From: Campylobacterota bacterium
Lineage (GTDB): Bacteria; Campylobacterota; Campylobacteria; Campylobacterales; Sulfurovaceae
DNA length: 35,202 nt
NCBI GenBank assembly: GCA_013607775.1
Contig: VCAW01000033.1
Location: 1 to 35,202 of the forward strand
Reading direction: 5' to 3'
Position numbers and translations under genes: made by a program
The notes under the pieces: generated by a model
Databases searched by the model: none
Told to the model about the DNA's origin: nothing
Seen by the model: only the letters and a program-made list of their open reading frames with translations
In this document: in pieces, positions 16,773 to 25,118 of the stretch
Numbering within the stretch: position 1 is the first letter of the stretch
Layout of the letters: every line of letters starts with the position of its first letter

Positions 16773-17649
16773 TATCGCACTTATCGCCTACACTATAGAC
16801 CGTGTGTTTGGAGAGTTTCGTTTCATACGACACCCTGTGGTGCTCATGGGAGACTATATCAAATGGTTTGAGAAACGATTTTACAAAGATAACATATTTA
16901 GGGGAGCATTATTAACCCTAAGCCTCACAAGCATAGTGGGAGCTGTAGGGTGCTGTTGCCACAGCACCTTTGCATACATATTTCCAGAGTATATCAGTGC
17001 CATTATACTGGGTATCATCGCTTCAACCACCATAGCCTCTAAAATGCTCTACGATTCGGTTAAAGATATTGTCAACCATCCAGAAAATATCAGATTCCTC
17101 GTAAGCCGTGATACAGAAAACCTCAGCACTTCAAACATCAACAAAGCAGCCATAGAGACCTATGCTGAAAATCTATCAGATGGGGTCATAGCCCAACTGT
17201 TTTATCTGATACTTTTTGGCTTATGGGGTGCATTTGTCTATAAAGCTATCAATACTTTAGACTCTATGGTAGGCTACAAAAATAAAAGGTATGAAAAGTT
17301 TGGAAAGTTCTCTGCCAGACTGGATGATGTGGTGAATTATGTTCCTGCTAGGATAACCGCCTTGTTAATCATCATATTATTTCGTAGGGGAAATCCCTTC
17401 TGGTTGCCCTTCAAACAAGGAAAACTTCATGATAGTCCCAATGCAGGACACCCCATCGCTGCTATGGCTTTGAGTCTTGGCATTAAACTCGGTGGAGACA
17501 CCTCTTACTTTGGAAAAATAAAATCAAAACCCTTTTTTGGAATAGGTAGAGAAAATATCACCAAAGATGACATACAAAATGCACTAAACTTACAGCCAAG
17601 ATTGGATATATTCATTCTATTATTTTTAGGATTGGGAGTTGTACTTTGA
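16741..17649 (+). CDS. cbiB: adenosylcobinamide-phosphate synthase (CbiB/CobD)
   Basis: YTIDRVFGEFRFIRHPVVLMGDYIKWFEKRFY...ETYAENLSDGVIAQLFYLILFGLWGAFVYKAINTLDSMVGYKN...HDSPNAGHPIAAMALSLGIKLGGDTSY. Confidence 0.93.
   Translation: MLKGYYKVYFDIALIAYTIDRVFGEFRFIRHPVVLMGDYIKWFEKRFYKDNIFRGALLTLSLTSIVGAVGCCCHSTFAYIFPEYISAIILGIIASTTIASKMLYDSVKDIVNHPENIRFLVSRDTENLSTSNINKAAIETYAENLSDGVIAQLFYLILFGLWGAFVYKAINTLDSMVGYKNKRYEKFGKFSARLDDVVNYVPARITALLIIILFRRGNPFWLPFKQGKLHDSPNAGHPIAAMALSLGIKLGGDTSYFGKIKSKPFFGIGRENITKDDIQNALNLQPRLDIFILLFLGLGVVL
16945..16968. repeat. REP-like hairpin inside cbiB: GTAG GGTGCTGT TGCC ACAGCACC
   Basis: 8-bp perfect stem; inverse orientation of the 20109 copy with one loop difference. 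Confidence 0.75.
17384..17409. repeat. divergent GTAGGGG repeat-like segment inside cbiB: GTAGGGGAAATCCCTTCTGGTTGCCC
   Basis: GTAG foot and imperfect stem GGGGAAATCC/GGTTGCCC; encodes unusual RRGNPFWLPF. Confidence 0.35.
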
Positions 17650-18392
17650 GTGAACACTATTTGGGACTAAAGTTTATGTTTTCCTACTTTAGCATACTAC
17701 CTGTGCGTTTTGCAAAAGACGATGACCTCTCAACCCCTACAGTTTTAGCCTCTATGCTCTTTTTTCTTCCTTTGGGTGGGTTGGTATTGGGGAGTATCGC
17801 TTTAGGTATCTTTACCCTACTTGAGCCGCTTTGGTGGCTTGGTGCATTGGTTGCAGGAGTAGCCTATATGATGCTTTATGGTTTTTTGCATACAGAAGCC
17901 ATTATGGATGTAGCAGATGCACTCTATGCCAAGCACTCGGGTAAAGATGCTTATGAGATTATCAAAGAGCCTACGGTTGGGGCTATGGGTGTACTTTGGG
18001 CTGGGTGTATGGTATTACTTAAAGTGGGTGGCATTGTCTTTCTTTTACTACATGGAGAGTACGCACTTTTTCTTTCGGTTTTGATGGTGAGCCGTTTAGG
18101 ACTTTTACTGCTTTTCTTTACACAAACCTTTCGTTCTTCATTCATTACACAGATGCAAGAAGGCTTTAGTAAAACATACTTTACAGCTTCGCTTATGCTA
18201 TTTACACTGATTGGGGTAGTTCTTAGTTCTTGGCATTTTTTAGTATTACTTCTGTTTGGCTTACTCTTTAGCTACGTTCTTGCAACTATTCTCAGAAAAA
18301 ATCTAGGGTTTATCAATGGGGATGTGTTGGGAACCACGCTCGAAAGTACAGAGATTATACTCTTCATACTAGGAGCCACACTATGGCTCTAA
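17646..18392 (+). CDS. cobS: adenosylcobinamide-GDP ribazoletransferase
   Basis: FSYFSILPVRF, FLHTEAIMDVADALYAKHSGKDAYEIIKEPTVGAMGV, INGDVLGTTLESTEI. Confidence 0.9.
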   Translation: MSEHYLGLKFMFSYFSILPVRFAKDDDLSTPTVLASMLFFLPLGGLVLGSIALGIFTLLEPLWWLGALVAGVAYMMLYGFLHTEAIMDVADALYAKHSGKDAYEIIKEPTVGAMGVLWAGCMVLLKVGGIVFLLLHGEYALFLSVLMVSRLGLLLLFFTQTFRSSFITQMQEGFSKTYFTASLMLFTLIGVVLSSWHFLVLLLFGLLFSYVLATILRKNLGFINGDVLGTTLESTEIILFILGATLWL

Positions 18393-18901
18393 CTCTCCTA
18401 CGTCATGCAGCGCTATCTAAAGAGAATGAACATCGCTATAACGGATGGACAGACCTAAACATAGACCCCTCACTCTTTGATGCACAAAAAGTAGCACTCC
18501 TTAGTAAACAAAAGTTTGACCTCATCTACTCTTCAGACCTTGTACGCTGTCAGCAGACTTTAGAAATGATGGGCATGATGGAGTACATCACCGATGAACG
18601 CCTGCGTGAAGTACGATTTAAAGAGGAGATAGAAGGACTTAATTTTAACGAGATAGAGAAGTTAGCCTCCTATAAATCCAGCTATATAGAACAAAGAGAA
18701 TCATGGCATGAGTATATTTGTGACGAGTCACAAGAAGCATTTGAGGCACGGATTAAAGACTTTTTAGAAGCATTACCTGTAAACAAAGAGATACTCATCT
18801 GCTCCCATGGTGGTACACTACAAAAAATGATGGCAATACTCGGCTATGCCAAAAACAAAATAGCCTACCTAGAACATATAAGGATAGACAATGTCATATA
18901 G
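18383..18901 (+). CDS. histidine phosphatase family protein (alpha-ribazole phosphatase-like)
   Basis: TLLRHAALSKENEHRYNGWTD...YSSDLVRCQQT...LICSHGGTLQKMMAIL. Confidence 0.82.
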   Translation: MALTLLRHAALSKENEHRYNGWTDLNIDPSLFDAQKVALLSKQKFDLIYSSDLVRCQQTLEMMGMMEYITDERLREVRFKEEIEGLNFNEIEKLASYKSSYIEQRESWHEYICDESQEAFEARIKDFLEALPVNKEILICSHGGTLQKMMAILGYAKNKIAYLEHIRIDNVI

Positions 18902-19372
18902 CTCATGGTTTCAAACACACGGAGAAAAACATAAAGCCATCATGGACAAACTCACACACCTGAGTGATGATGAAGTCATCGCCTACTTCAGATTTGAAAA
19001 TATGGTAGAAAAAGAGCCAGACTTCTGTCCACTCTACAAAGACCATAAAAAATGCCACGACATGAAAGAGCTCAACTGCTACCTCTGTGCCTGTCCCAAC
19101 TTTAGGTTTGACGATGAGGGCTTCAAAAAAGTAGAAGAAAAACCCTCTACTCCACCTGCAACATAGAATCAAAAGACGGCAGCCAATACATCAGCGATGA
19201 CGCCATACACCAAAACTGTGCAGGTTGTAGGGTACCTCACCATGAAGCATATATTCAAAAGTTATTTGACAGATATTGGTTTAAAATAATGAATAATGAA
19301 GAAGGTCTTACCGAAGAAATAAATGATTTTCGGTATAATCGCGTTTATGAACGAAGATTTAGACTTACTTAA
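18891..19372 (+). pseudogene. Cys-rich small-domain protein (PF04071-like), one-base frameshift near 19143-19145
   Basis: Frame 0: FCPLYKDHKKCHDMKELNCYLCACPNFRF...VEEKP; frame 2 continues LYSTCNIESKDGSQYISDDAIHQNCAGCRVPHHEAYIQKLFDRYWFKIMNNEEG...*. Confidence 0.7.
19334..19339 (+). promoter_or_regulatory. -10 box (TATAAT) just upstream of the bpt ATG
   Basis: TTTTCGGTATAATCGCGTTTATG. Confidence 0.4.
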
Positions 19373-20108
19373 CCCACCATCGACAGACTTTTCCATGCTT
19401 GACTACGAGTGCGCATACATTCCAGGCAACAAGGTACGTATGAACTACAAGTATGTTGCACAGGCATCTAAGCAGTTTGCCACTGCCGTTATTGCACGTG
19501 GATGGAGACGTTTTGGGAAGTACTTTTTTCACCCTATCTGTAATGGATGTAACGAATGTAAAAGCATCCGCATTGATGTAACGAACTATAAGTATTCTAA
19601 GTCACAACGCAAAACCATAAAGCGTAATGCAGAAACAAAAATCATCGTGCAAGAGCCTACACTCACACAGGCACATTTAAACCTCTACAACAAATACCAC
19701 GCATACAAAAGCCAAACTGATGGTTGGACCCATAGAAATATCTCTCAACGTGAGTATCATGAAAATTTTGTAGACGGTGCGCATGACTTTGGAAAAGAGG
19801 TACTCTACGTCATAGATGACAAACTAGTTGGCGTTGACCTCATCGATGTACTTGACGACGGCATAAGCTCCATCTACTTCTATTATGACCCAGACTACGC
19901 ACGTTTGTCTTTAGGAACCTATTCGTTACTGTATCAGATAAAACTTGCAAATATTTTAGAGCTTCCATGGATTTATTTGGGGTATTGGGTAGATGGATGT
20001 AAGGCTTTTGCCTATAAATCAAAGTTCCAACCAGAAGAGATACTTGATGGTTTTCCTCATGTTTCAGAACAGCCGTTATGGGAGACTTGGAATAAACCTC
20101 AAAGTTAA
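19347..20108 (+). CDS. bpt: aspartate/glutamate leucyltransferase (Bpt; arginyl-tRNA-protein transferase family)
   Basis: DYECAYIPGNKVRMNYKYVAQASKQFATAVIARGWRRFGKYFFHPICNGCNECKSIRIDV; ATG at MNEDLDLL. Confidence 0.85.
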   Translation: MNEDLDLLNPPSTDFSMLDYECAYIPGNKVRMNYKYVAQASKQFATAVIARGWRRFGKYFFHPICNGCNECKSIRIDVTNYKYSKSQRKTIKRNAETKIIVQEPTLTQAHLNLYNKYHAYKSQTDGWTHRNISQREYHENFVDGAHDFGKEVLYVIDDKLVGVDLIDVLDDGISSIYFYYDPDYARLSLGTYSLLYQIKLANILELPWIYLGYWVDGCKAFAYKSKFQPEEILDGFPHVSEQPLWETWNKPQS

Positions 20109-20132
20109 GGTGCTGTAGCAACAGCACCCTAC
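20109..20132. repeat. REP-like hairpin: GGTGCTGT AGCA ACAGCACC CTAC
   Basis: 8-bp perfect stem; fills the gap between convergent bpt and the mnmC-like gene. Confidence 0.82.
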
Positions 20133-21283
20133 AATTTTCTACACCATTTTAAGAATAGTCTATCTGGATTAACTCTTTTGTCTATATCATTATCTTCTAA
20201 GATATGTTCAGCCAATAGTTTCGCCATGAGTGGTGCAAAGACAAAACCACGTCCTCCAAGTCCGTTAAGTACATACAAGTTATCGATATACTCCAATTCT
20301 GGCTTGGCTCCTCGTACTATGGCAGGATACGTTTCTAACATATAAGGTACATCGATCACCTGACCCACCGAAGGGAAGTAGTCTTTAGACCCAGCACGCA
20401 TGCCACAATAGGTTTTTACAAGTTTTAAATCTGAAGTATCTATCATGTCGGAAGCTTTTTCTTGGAGACTTAGAGCTTGTGTGTCACTACACTCTACAGG
20501 TTCTTTCACCATCTTTTCATGTGTTGCACCAAGCTTAATAATACCATCAACATTTGCTCCCACTGACATAGACTGATGCATACTCACATTTAACTCTAGT
20601 TTTGAACTAAAGTCACCTCGTGTACCCCATGTACCTCGTATGCCCATGTATCGTAGGTCAGCTGAGTTACTTTCATATCCTGTGGCTAAGATGATGTTTT
20701 TGGCTTTGGCTTTGACTTCGACAGACTCAGCCACCTTATTGATCGTCGGTTCCTGAGCCTGTCGAAGGACATTCCACATTCCATCTTTATAAACAATTTC
20801 TTCAATATTACAAATCTGAACTTCAATATCTTTCAATAAATATTCACAGACCTGAGGGGCATCACAATCCCCAGCATCAGGGAAATAAAAACTGTCAAAA
20901 TCTGCCTTTATGCCAAAAGATTGAAGTTTTTCTTTGCTGTAGTTTTCATATGTTGTATCATTAAATTTCTCATATTCAGAAAACTTCTGAGCATCCATCT
21001 CATCTTTAGGTATACGTATCACCCCTGTTTGGTGAAAATACTCAGCACAAGTAGAGAGGTAAAACTCTTTAGCATACATAAATGCTTCATTGGTCAATGT
21101 TTGAAGCGCTGAACCTTTCCCTATCTTAGGAGAAACAAAAGCACCAGCAGCCCCTGAACCACCAGAGGCTATGCCATTTTTATCTACTACTAATACTTTT
21201 TGATTTTGTTTTGTGAGAGTGTATGCAATTGCAGCCCCTGCAATGCCTGCCCCTATGATGATGGTGTCGTAGGTTTTAGGCAT
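20129..21283 (-). CDS. FAD-dependent oxidoreductase, MnmC C-domain-like
   Basis: YDTIIIGAGIAGAAIAYTLTKQNQKVLVVDKNGIASGGSGAAGAFVSPKIGKGS...GLGGRGFVFAPLMAKLLAEHI. Confidence 0.78.
   Translation of the reverse strand: MPKTYDTIIIGAGIAGAAIAYTLTKQNQKVLVVDKNGIASGGSGAAGAFVSPKIGKGSALQTLTNEAFMYAKEFYLSTCAEYFHQTGVIRIPKDEMDAQKFSEYEKFNDTTYENYSKEKLQSFGIKADFDSFYFPDAGDCDAPQVCEYLLKDIEVQICNIEEIVYKDGMWNVLRQAQEPTINKVAESVEVKAKAKNIILATGYESNSADLRYMGIRGTWGTRGDFSSKLELNVSMHQSMSVGANVDGIIKLGATHEKMVKEPVECSDTQALSLQEKASDMIDTSDLKLVKTYCGMRAGSKDYFPSVGQVIDVPYMLETYPAIVRGAKPELEYIDNLYVLNGLGGRGFVFAPLMAKLLAEHILEDNDIDKRVNPDRLFLKWCRKL
20716..20768. repeat. palindromic element (CTTCGACAGGCTCAGGAACC type) in frame in the mnmC-like gene
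   Basis: Minus strand CCTTCGACAGGCTCAGGAACC...GGTGGCTGAGTCTGTCGAAG; arms are near-perfect inverted repeats. Confidence 0.75.
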
Positions 21284-21660
21284 TACAACTTTAATGACAT
21301 TATCATGCTTTTAGATACTGCTAAAAGTTCATTCAATTGTGTGTCACAAATATTAAAAATGATCTCTGCATCTAAATCAAAATAATGATGAGAGAGAATA
21401 TCTCTAATACCTTTTACACCTCTCCAATCTATTTGTGAATATTCGTTTAATAATGTTCTATCTGTGAGTTTATCAATATTTTTAAAACCTTCTCCTATAG
21501 CTACAAGTCGCATAGAGATACTATCTAGTTTTTCTAACTTATTTTCATCCGATAAAAAATCATCACTACTACTTATACTTTCAAATCGTTTTTCTATAAG
21601 TTGGAGAGAATACACTATGTCTTCTAGTGTAGAAAGAAGCATGTTCACTTTATCAGACAA
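21283..21660 (-). CDS. hepT: HepT-like toxin (HEPN, RX4HXY)
   Basis: R-DILS-H-H-Y motif in IRDILSHHYFD; overlaps mntA. Confidence 0.8.
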   Translation of the reverse strand: MSDKVNMLLSTLEDIVYSLQLIEKRFESISSSDDFLSDENKLEKLDSISMRLVAIGEGFKNIDKLTDRTLLNEYSQIDWRGVKGIRDILSHHYFDLDAEIIFNICDTQLNELLAVSKSMIMSLKL

Positions 21661-21940
21661 TTAATAAATCTTTTTTAATCGTTTCTAAAAAAAATGGTTT
21701 CATATATTTATGTTCACGAATAATGTCTACTTTGATTTTCAAATCGTTTTCTATCTTTTCTTTTAAGCGTACCAAATTAAACAAATCAGGTTTCACTTTA
21801 ACCAATAGATCAACATCACTCTTAGGTGATGCTTCATCACGTGCATAACTACCAAAAAGTCCTATTTGTTCTACTTCAAACTGTTTATAAAATTCATCTT
21901 TATGCTGAGACAAATAATTTAAAATATTTTCTTTGTTCAC
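21653..21940 (-). CDS. mntA: MntA-like minimal nucleotidyltransferase antitoxin
   Basis: GSYARDEASPKSDVD matches GSX10DXD. Confidence 0.85.
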   Translation of the reverse strand: MNKENILNYLSQHKDEFYKQFEVEQIGLFGSYARDEASPKSDVDLLVKVKPDLFNLVRLKEKIENDLKIKVDIIREHKYMKPFFLETIKKDLLIV

Positions 21941-21971
21941 AAAGACTCCTTTTGGTTTTTATTTATTATAC

Positions 21972-21999
21972 ATTTTTTTGCTAGGTTAGTCAAAAAAAT
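21972..21999. promoter_or_regulatory. inverted repeat ATTTTTTTG...CAAAAAAAT upstream of mntA-hepT
   Basis: 9-bp perfect arms around CTAGGTTAGT, 31 nt upstream of the mntA start. Confidence 0.3.
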
Positions 22000-22153
22000 A
22001 TCGCATCGCAACTCTAGCTGTGATACTTTTACTGTTCATATAGATTAAACATTCGACTTCATTAAACGAGTTAGAAATTTGGATACTTCTTTACAATCCT
22101 ATAACCTGCTCTAGAGATAAAAAATGACGCCAATAAAGCTATAAAATCTACAG

Positions 22154-22465
22154 TTAATGGCGCTTTAAATAAAAAAACAATGCATCATATAAAGTAGTAA
22201 GCAAAATACCTATTCCCCAGAAACATAAGAATATTCCCCATAAAAATACAAGGTATCTACCCATTTTAATATCAAATAAGACCAACTTTATTTGCTTATC
22301 ATACATATCAATAAGACCACCAATACTTATAAAAAGCCATGGTAACAATAAAAAAAGCCAAAGAAAAAACCAAATAATCATAAATCCTAATTCTTCGGGA
22401 TATAGGAATTCCATATAAAACACTATCCAAATTATATTAAATGCAATTCCAAGATAATGTTTCAT
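22154..22465 (-). CDS. small membrane protein
   Basis: 103 aa, mostly hydrophobic. Confidence 0.55.
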   Translation of the reverse strand: MKHYLGIAFNIIWIVFYMEFLYPEELGFMIIWFFLWLFLLLPWLFISIGGLIDMYDKQIKLVLFDIKMGRYLVFLWGIFLCFWGIGILLTTLYDALFFYLKRH

Positions 22466-22477
22466 TATGTATGTTTC

Positions 22478-24526
22478 TTAAACCGTAATTTCCTTAATAT
22501 CCGCCACACTCTTAAATGTCTTATACACAGACCCAATCGTATTCAAACGGTTATTTTTCAACGCCTCATCCTCCGCATTTACCATCACATCATCAAAGTA
22601 CCCATCAAGTTCACGTTTGAGTCCGAACATTGCTTCTAGTTCTTCTTTGTAGTTATGGTAGGTAGCGTTAATGACTTTTTCATAGGCATTGTAAAGTGTT
22701 ACTTCTGCATCTTCTTTGAAGAGTGAAGTATCTATGTTCAAGTCTGCATCCAAATCTACATCTTTAGAGATGTTCGCCACACGTTTAAAGGTAGAGAACT
22801 GCTCTTTGAATGTGTCTGAACTTACTATCTCATTGAGTGCTGCTACCTTTTTGGCTATTTCGTTGATATCTCTTTCACCTGATGCCAAAACTGCAGAAAT
22901 AACAGATGGATTTGCATCGAGAGATTTGTTAATACGCTCGATGATGAAGTCAATCAACAAGTTGGTATCAAAGTCATCATAAGCATCTTGAAGTAGTGAA
23001 ATAACATCATCTATGTTAAATGATAAGTCATATTCTGTCACTATGCGCACGATTCCATTGACAGCACGTCTAAGAGCAAATGGGTCTTTTGAACCTGTTG
23101 GTAGCATACCTACCGAGAAGAGTCCCATAAGTGTATCTAGCTTCGCAGACATCGCGACAATAGATGAGAAGATAGATGTTGGTAGCTCTGCACCCTCACC
23201 CACTGGCATATACTGCTCTTTAATGGCAGTATAAACAAGTTCATCTTCTCCTAGTGCTTTGGCATAGTAGTAGCCCATAAGCCCTTGAAGTTCTGTAAAC
23301 TCATAGACCATTTCAGACATAAGGTCAGCTTTTGCAAGGTTGACTGCTCTGTCCATAAGTTTTTCTAGTTCTACATTGTTTTTAGCTGTCTGGGCTTCTA
23401 CTTTTTCCATGTAGAGACCAAGAAGTCGCATAGCAATATTTTTCTCTCTAACTATCTTGTCTGCCAGTGTTCCTAGTCCATCGATGAATTGAACTTTTTC
23501 AAGTCCATCAGTGCTGAGTCCATTTTTCAAGTCATTTTTGTAAAAGAAGAGTCCATCGGCAAGACGTGGCTTAAGTACACGCTCATTTCCTGCAACTACT
23601 TTTGAGTAGTCATCTGTGTAGGCATTGGATACCACTACAAATTTATTGGCAATCTTTCCACCCTCAAACACAGGGAAATAGCGCTGATGCTCTTTCATAG
23701 AAGTGATGATGACTTCAGGGGGAAGCTCCAAGAAAAGCTCATCAAATCTACCCACCAATGCTTTAGGGTTTTCAGTAATCGCCACAACTTCAGCAAGTAA
23801 AGCATTGTCACGTTCTATGATGATGTTATGCTCAGCCTCTAGTGCCTCAAACTCAGCTAAGATAACAGCTTCACGCTCGCTAGGCTGTAACATCACAGCA
23901 CCCTCTCCCAGAATCTCCTCATAGGCATCAATATTTGGTACTTCTACTGCATCATAACTTACCATACGGTGTACATAGGTTTTAGTATCGGACTGTACAC
24001 CATAGAGTTCTACAGGTACAGAGCTTTCACCCATACGTACTTGAAGCCAACGTATAGGACGGATAAACTCATCGCTTCTGTCTCCCCATCGCATCATCTT
24101 TCCAAATGCCATAGAGGCTATCCACTTCTCTAACATCTCTTGTAAAAGTGAAGCTGTCTGTGCACCTTTTTCTTCTTTTTTGAAGTAGAGTACCTCTTTG
24201 CCATTTTTCTCACCACGTCCTAGTTCTTCAAAGCTCACACCACACTTACGGGCAAAACCTTCAGCTGCTTTGGTAGGCTCACCATCTTTAAGCGCAGCTA
24301 CCATAGGAGGACCAAAAAACTCTACTGTCGCATCTGCTTGACCTACAGGCATAGAGTCATGCTTAAGTACCAATCTTCTAGGTGTATAAATGAAGTCAAA
24401 GTCATTGACTAGATTATATTCAGTAAGTATCTTTGTCCATGATTTTTCAATGTTAGCTACGATTTTAAGTAGTGGTATCGCGGGTAGTTCTTCTACACCA
24501 ATTTCGATGAGTAAAGGTTGTGTCAT
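22478..24526 (-). CDS. glyS: glycyl-tRNA synthetase beta subunit
   Basis: LLIEIGVEELPAIPL...MKEHQRYFPVFEGGKIANKFVVVSN...GSKDPFALRRAVNGIVRI; MTQPLL start preferred. Confidence 0.95.
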   Translation of the reverse strand: MTQPLLIEIGVEELPAIPLLKIVANIEKSWTKILTEYNLVNDFDFIYTPRRLVLKHDSMPVGQADATVEFFGPPMVAALKDGEPTKAAEGFARKCGVSFEELGRGEKNGKEVLYFKKEEKGAQTASLLQEMLEKWIASMAFGKMMRWGDRSDEFIRPIRWLQVRMGESSVPVELYGVQSDTKTYVHRMVSYDAVEVPNIDAYEEILGEGAVMLQPSEREAVILAEFEALEAEHNIIIERDNALLAEVVAITENPKALVGRFDELFLELPPEVIITSMKEHQRYFPVFEGGKIANKFVVVSNAYTDDYSKVVAGNERVLKPRLADGLFFYKNDLKNGLSTDGLEKVQFIDGLGTLADKIVREKNIAMRLLGLYMEKVEAQTAKNNVELEKLMDRAVNLAKADLMSEMVYEFTELQGLMGYYYAKALGEDELVYTAIKEQYMPVGEGAELPTSIFSSIVAMSAKLDTLMGLFSVGMLPTGSKDPFALRRAVNGIVRIVTEYDLSFNIDDVISLLQDAYDDFDTNLLIDFIIERINKSLDANPSVISAVLASGERDINEIAKKVAALNEIVSSDTFKEQFSTFKRVANISKDVDLDADLNIDTSLFKEDAEVTLYNAYEKVINATYHNYKEELEAMFGLKRELDGYFDDVMVNAEDEALKNNRLNTIGSVYKTFKSVADIKEITV

Positions 24527-24660
24527 AGTAGGATTTCCTAGATAAAAATAAATTAGTAATATTTTATCCAAATGTTCGTTAATAATGAGGTTAAATACTT
24601 TGGTGTATAATTATATTGTTTATGCTATAGTAATATATAATCAATGTTTAAAGGAAAATT

Positions 24661-24933
24661 ATGACTTGTCCATACTGTAACAAGGATACTATCAATTTTG
24701 CTAAAATTTATTTATGGCCGTATGGTACAAAAAAGTGTCCAAATTGTAATAATTATTCAAGAGTAAAAAGTAATATTCCATTAAGCTTTATATCATTAGT
24801 TTTAGGTGTAATTTGGATATCAGTACCACTAATTCTATTGAAAAACCCTTGGTACTTAATTCCATCAACATTAATAATATTCAGCATTGATTATCTAATG
24901 GATAAAAAATATAGATACTTAATTGTACTTTAA
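24661..24933 (+). CDS. small zinc-ribbon membrane protein
   Basis: CPYC and CPNC pairs plus TM segments; AAAGGAAA RBS. Confidence 0.6.
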   Translation: MTCPYCNKDTINFAKIYLWPYGTKKCPNCNNYSRVKSNIPLSFISLVLGVIWISVPLILLKNPWYLIPSTLIIFSIDYLMDKKYRYLIVL

Positions 24934-24971
24934 ATATATTGATATTGCTATAACCATTGACTAACAAAAAA

Positions 24972-25118
24972 TCAATCTAGTTTGTCTTCATCATCCAACA
25001 TGTCAATACGCCTTCCCTCGTCATCAAACTTATTTTTATAATAGTTTCTGACGATGCCAAAAGTTATATAGACAAAAATAAACATAGCGATGACATAAAG
25101 TATATCTCCAAAAGACAT
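24972..25118 (-). CDS. 48-aa small membrane protein MSFGDILYVIAMFIFVYITFGIVRNYYKNKFDDEGRRIDMLDDEDKLD
   Basis: Read directly; start overlaps the trmL stop (TAATG); TM plus acidic tail. Confidence 0.55.
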   Translation of the reverse strand: MSFGDILYVIAMFIFVYITFGIVRNYYKNKFDDEGRRIDMLDDEDKLD

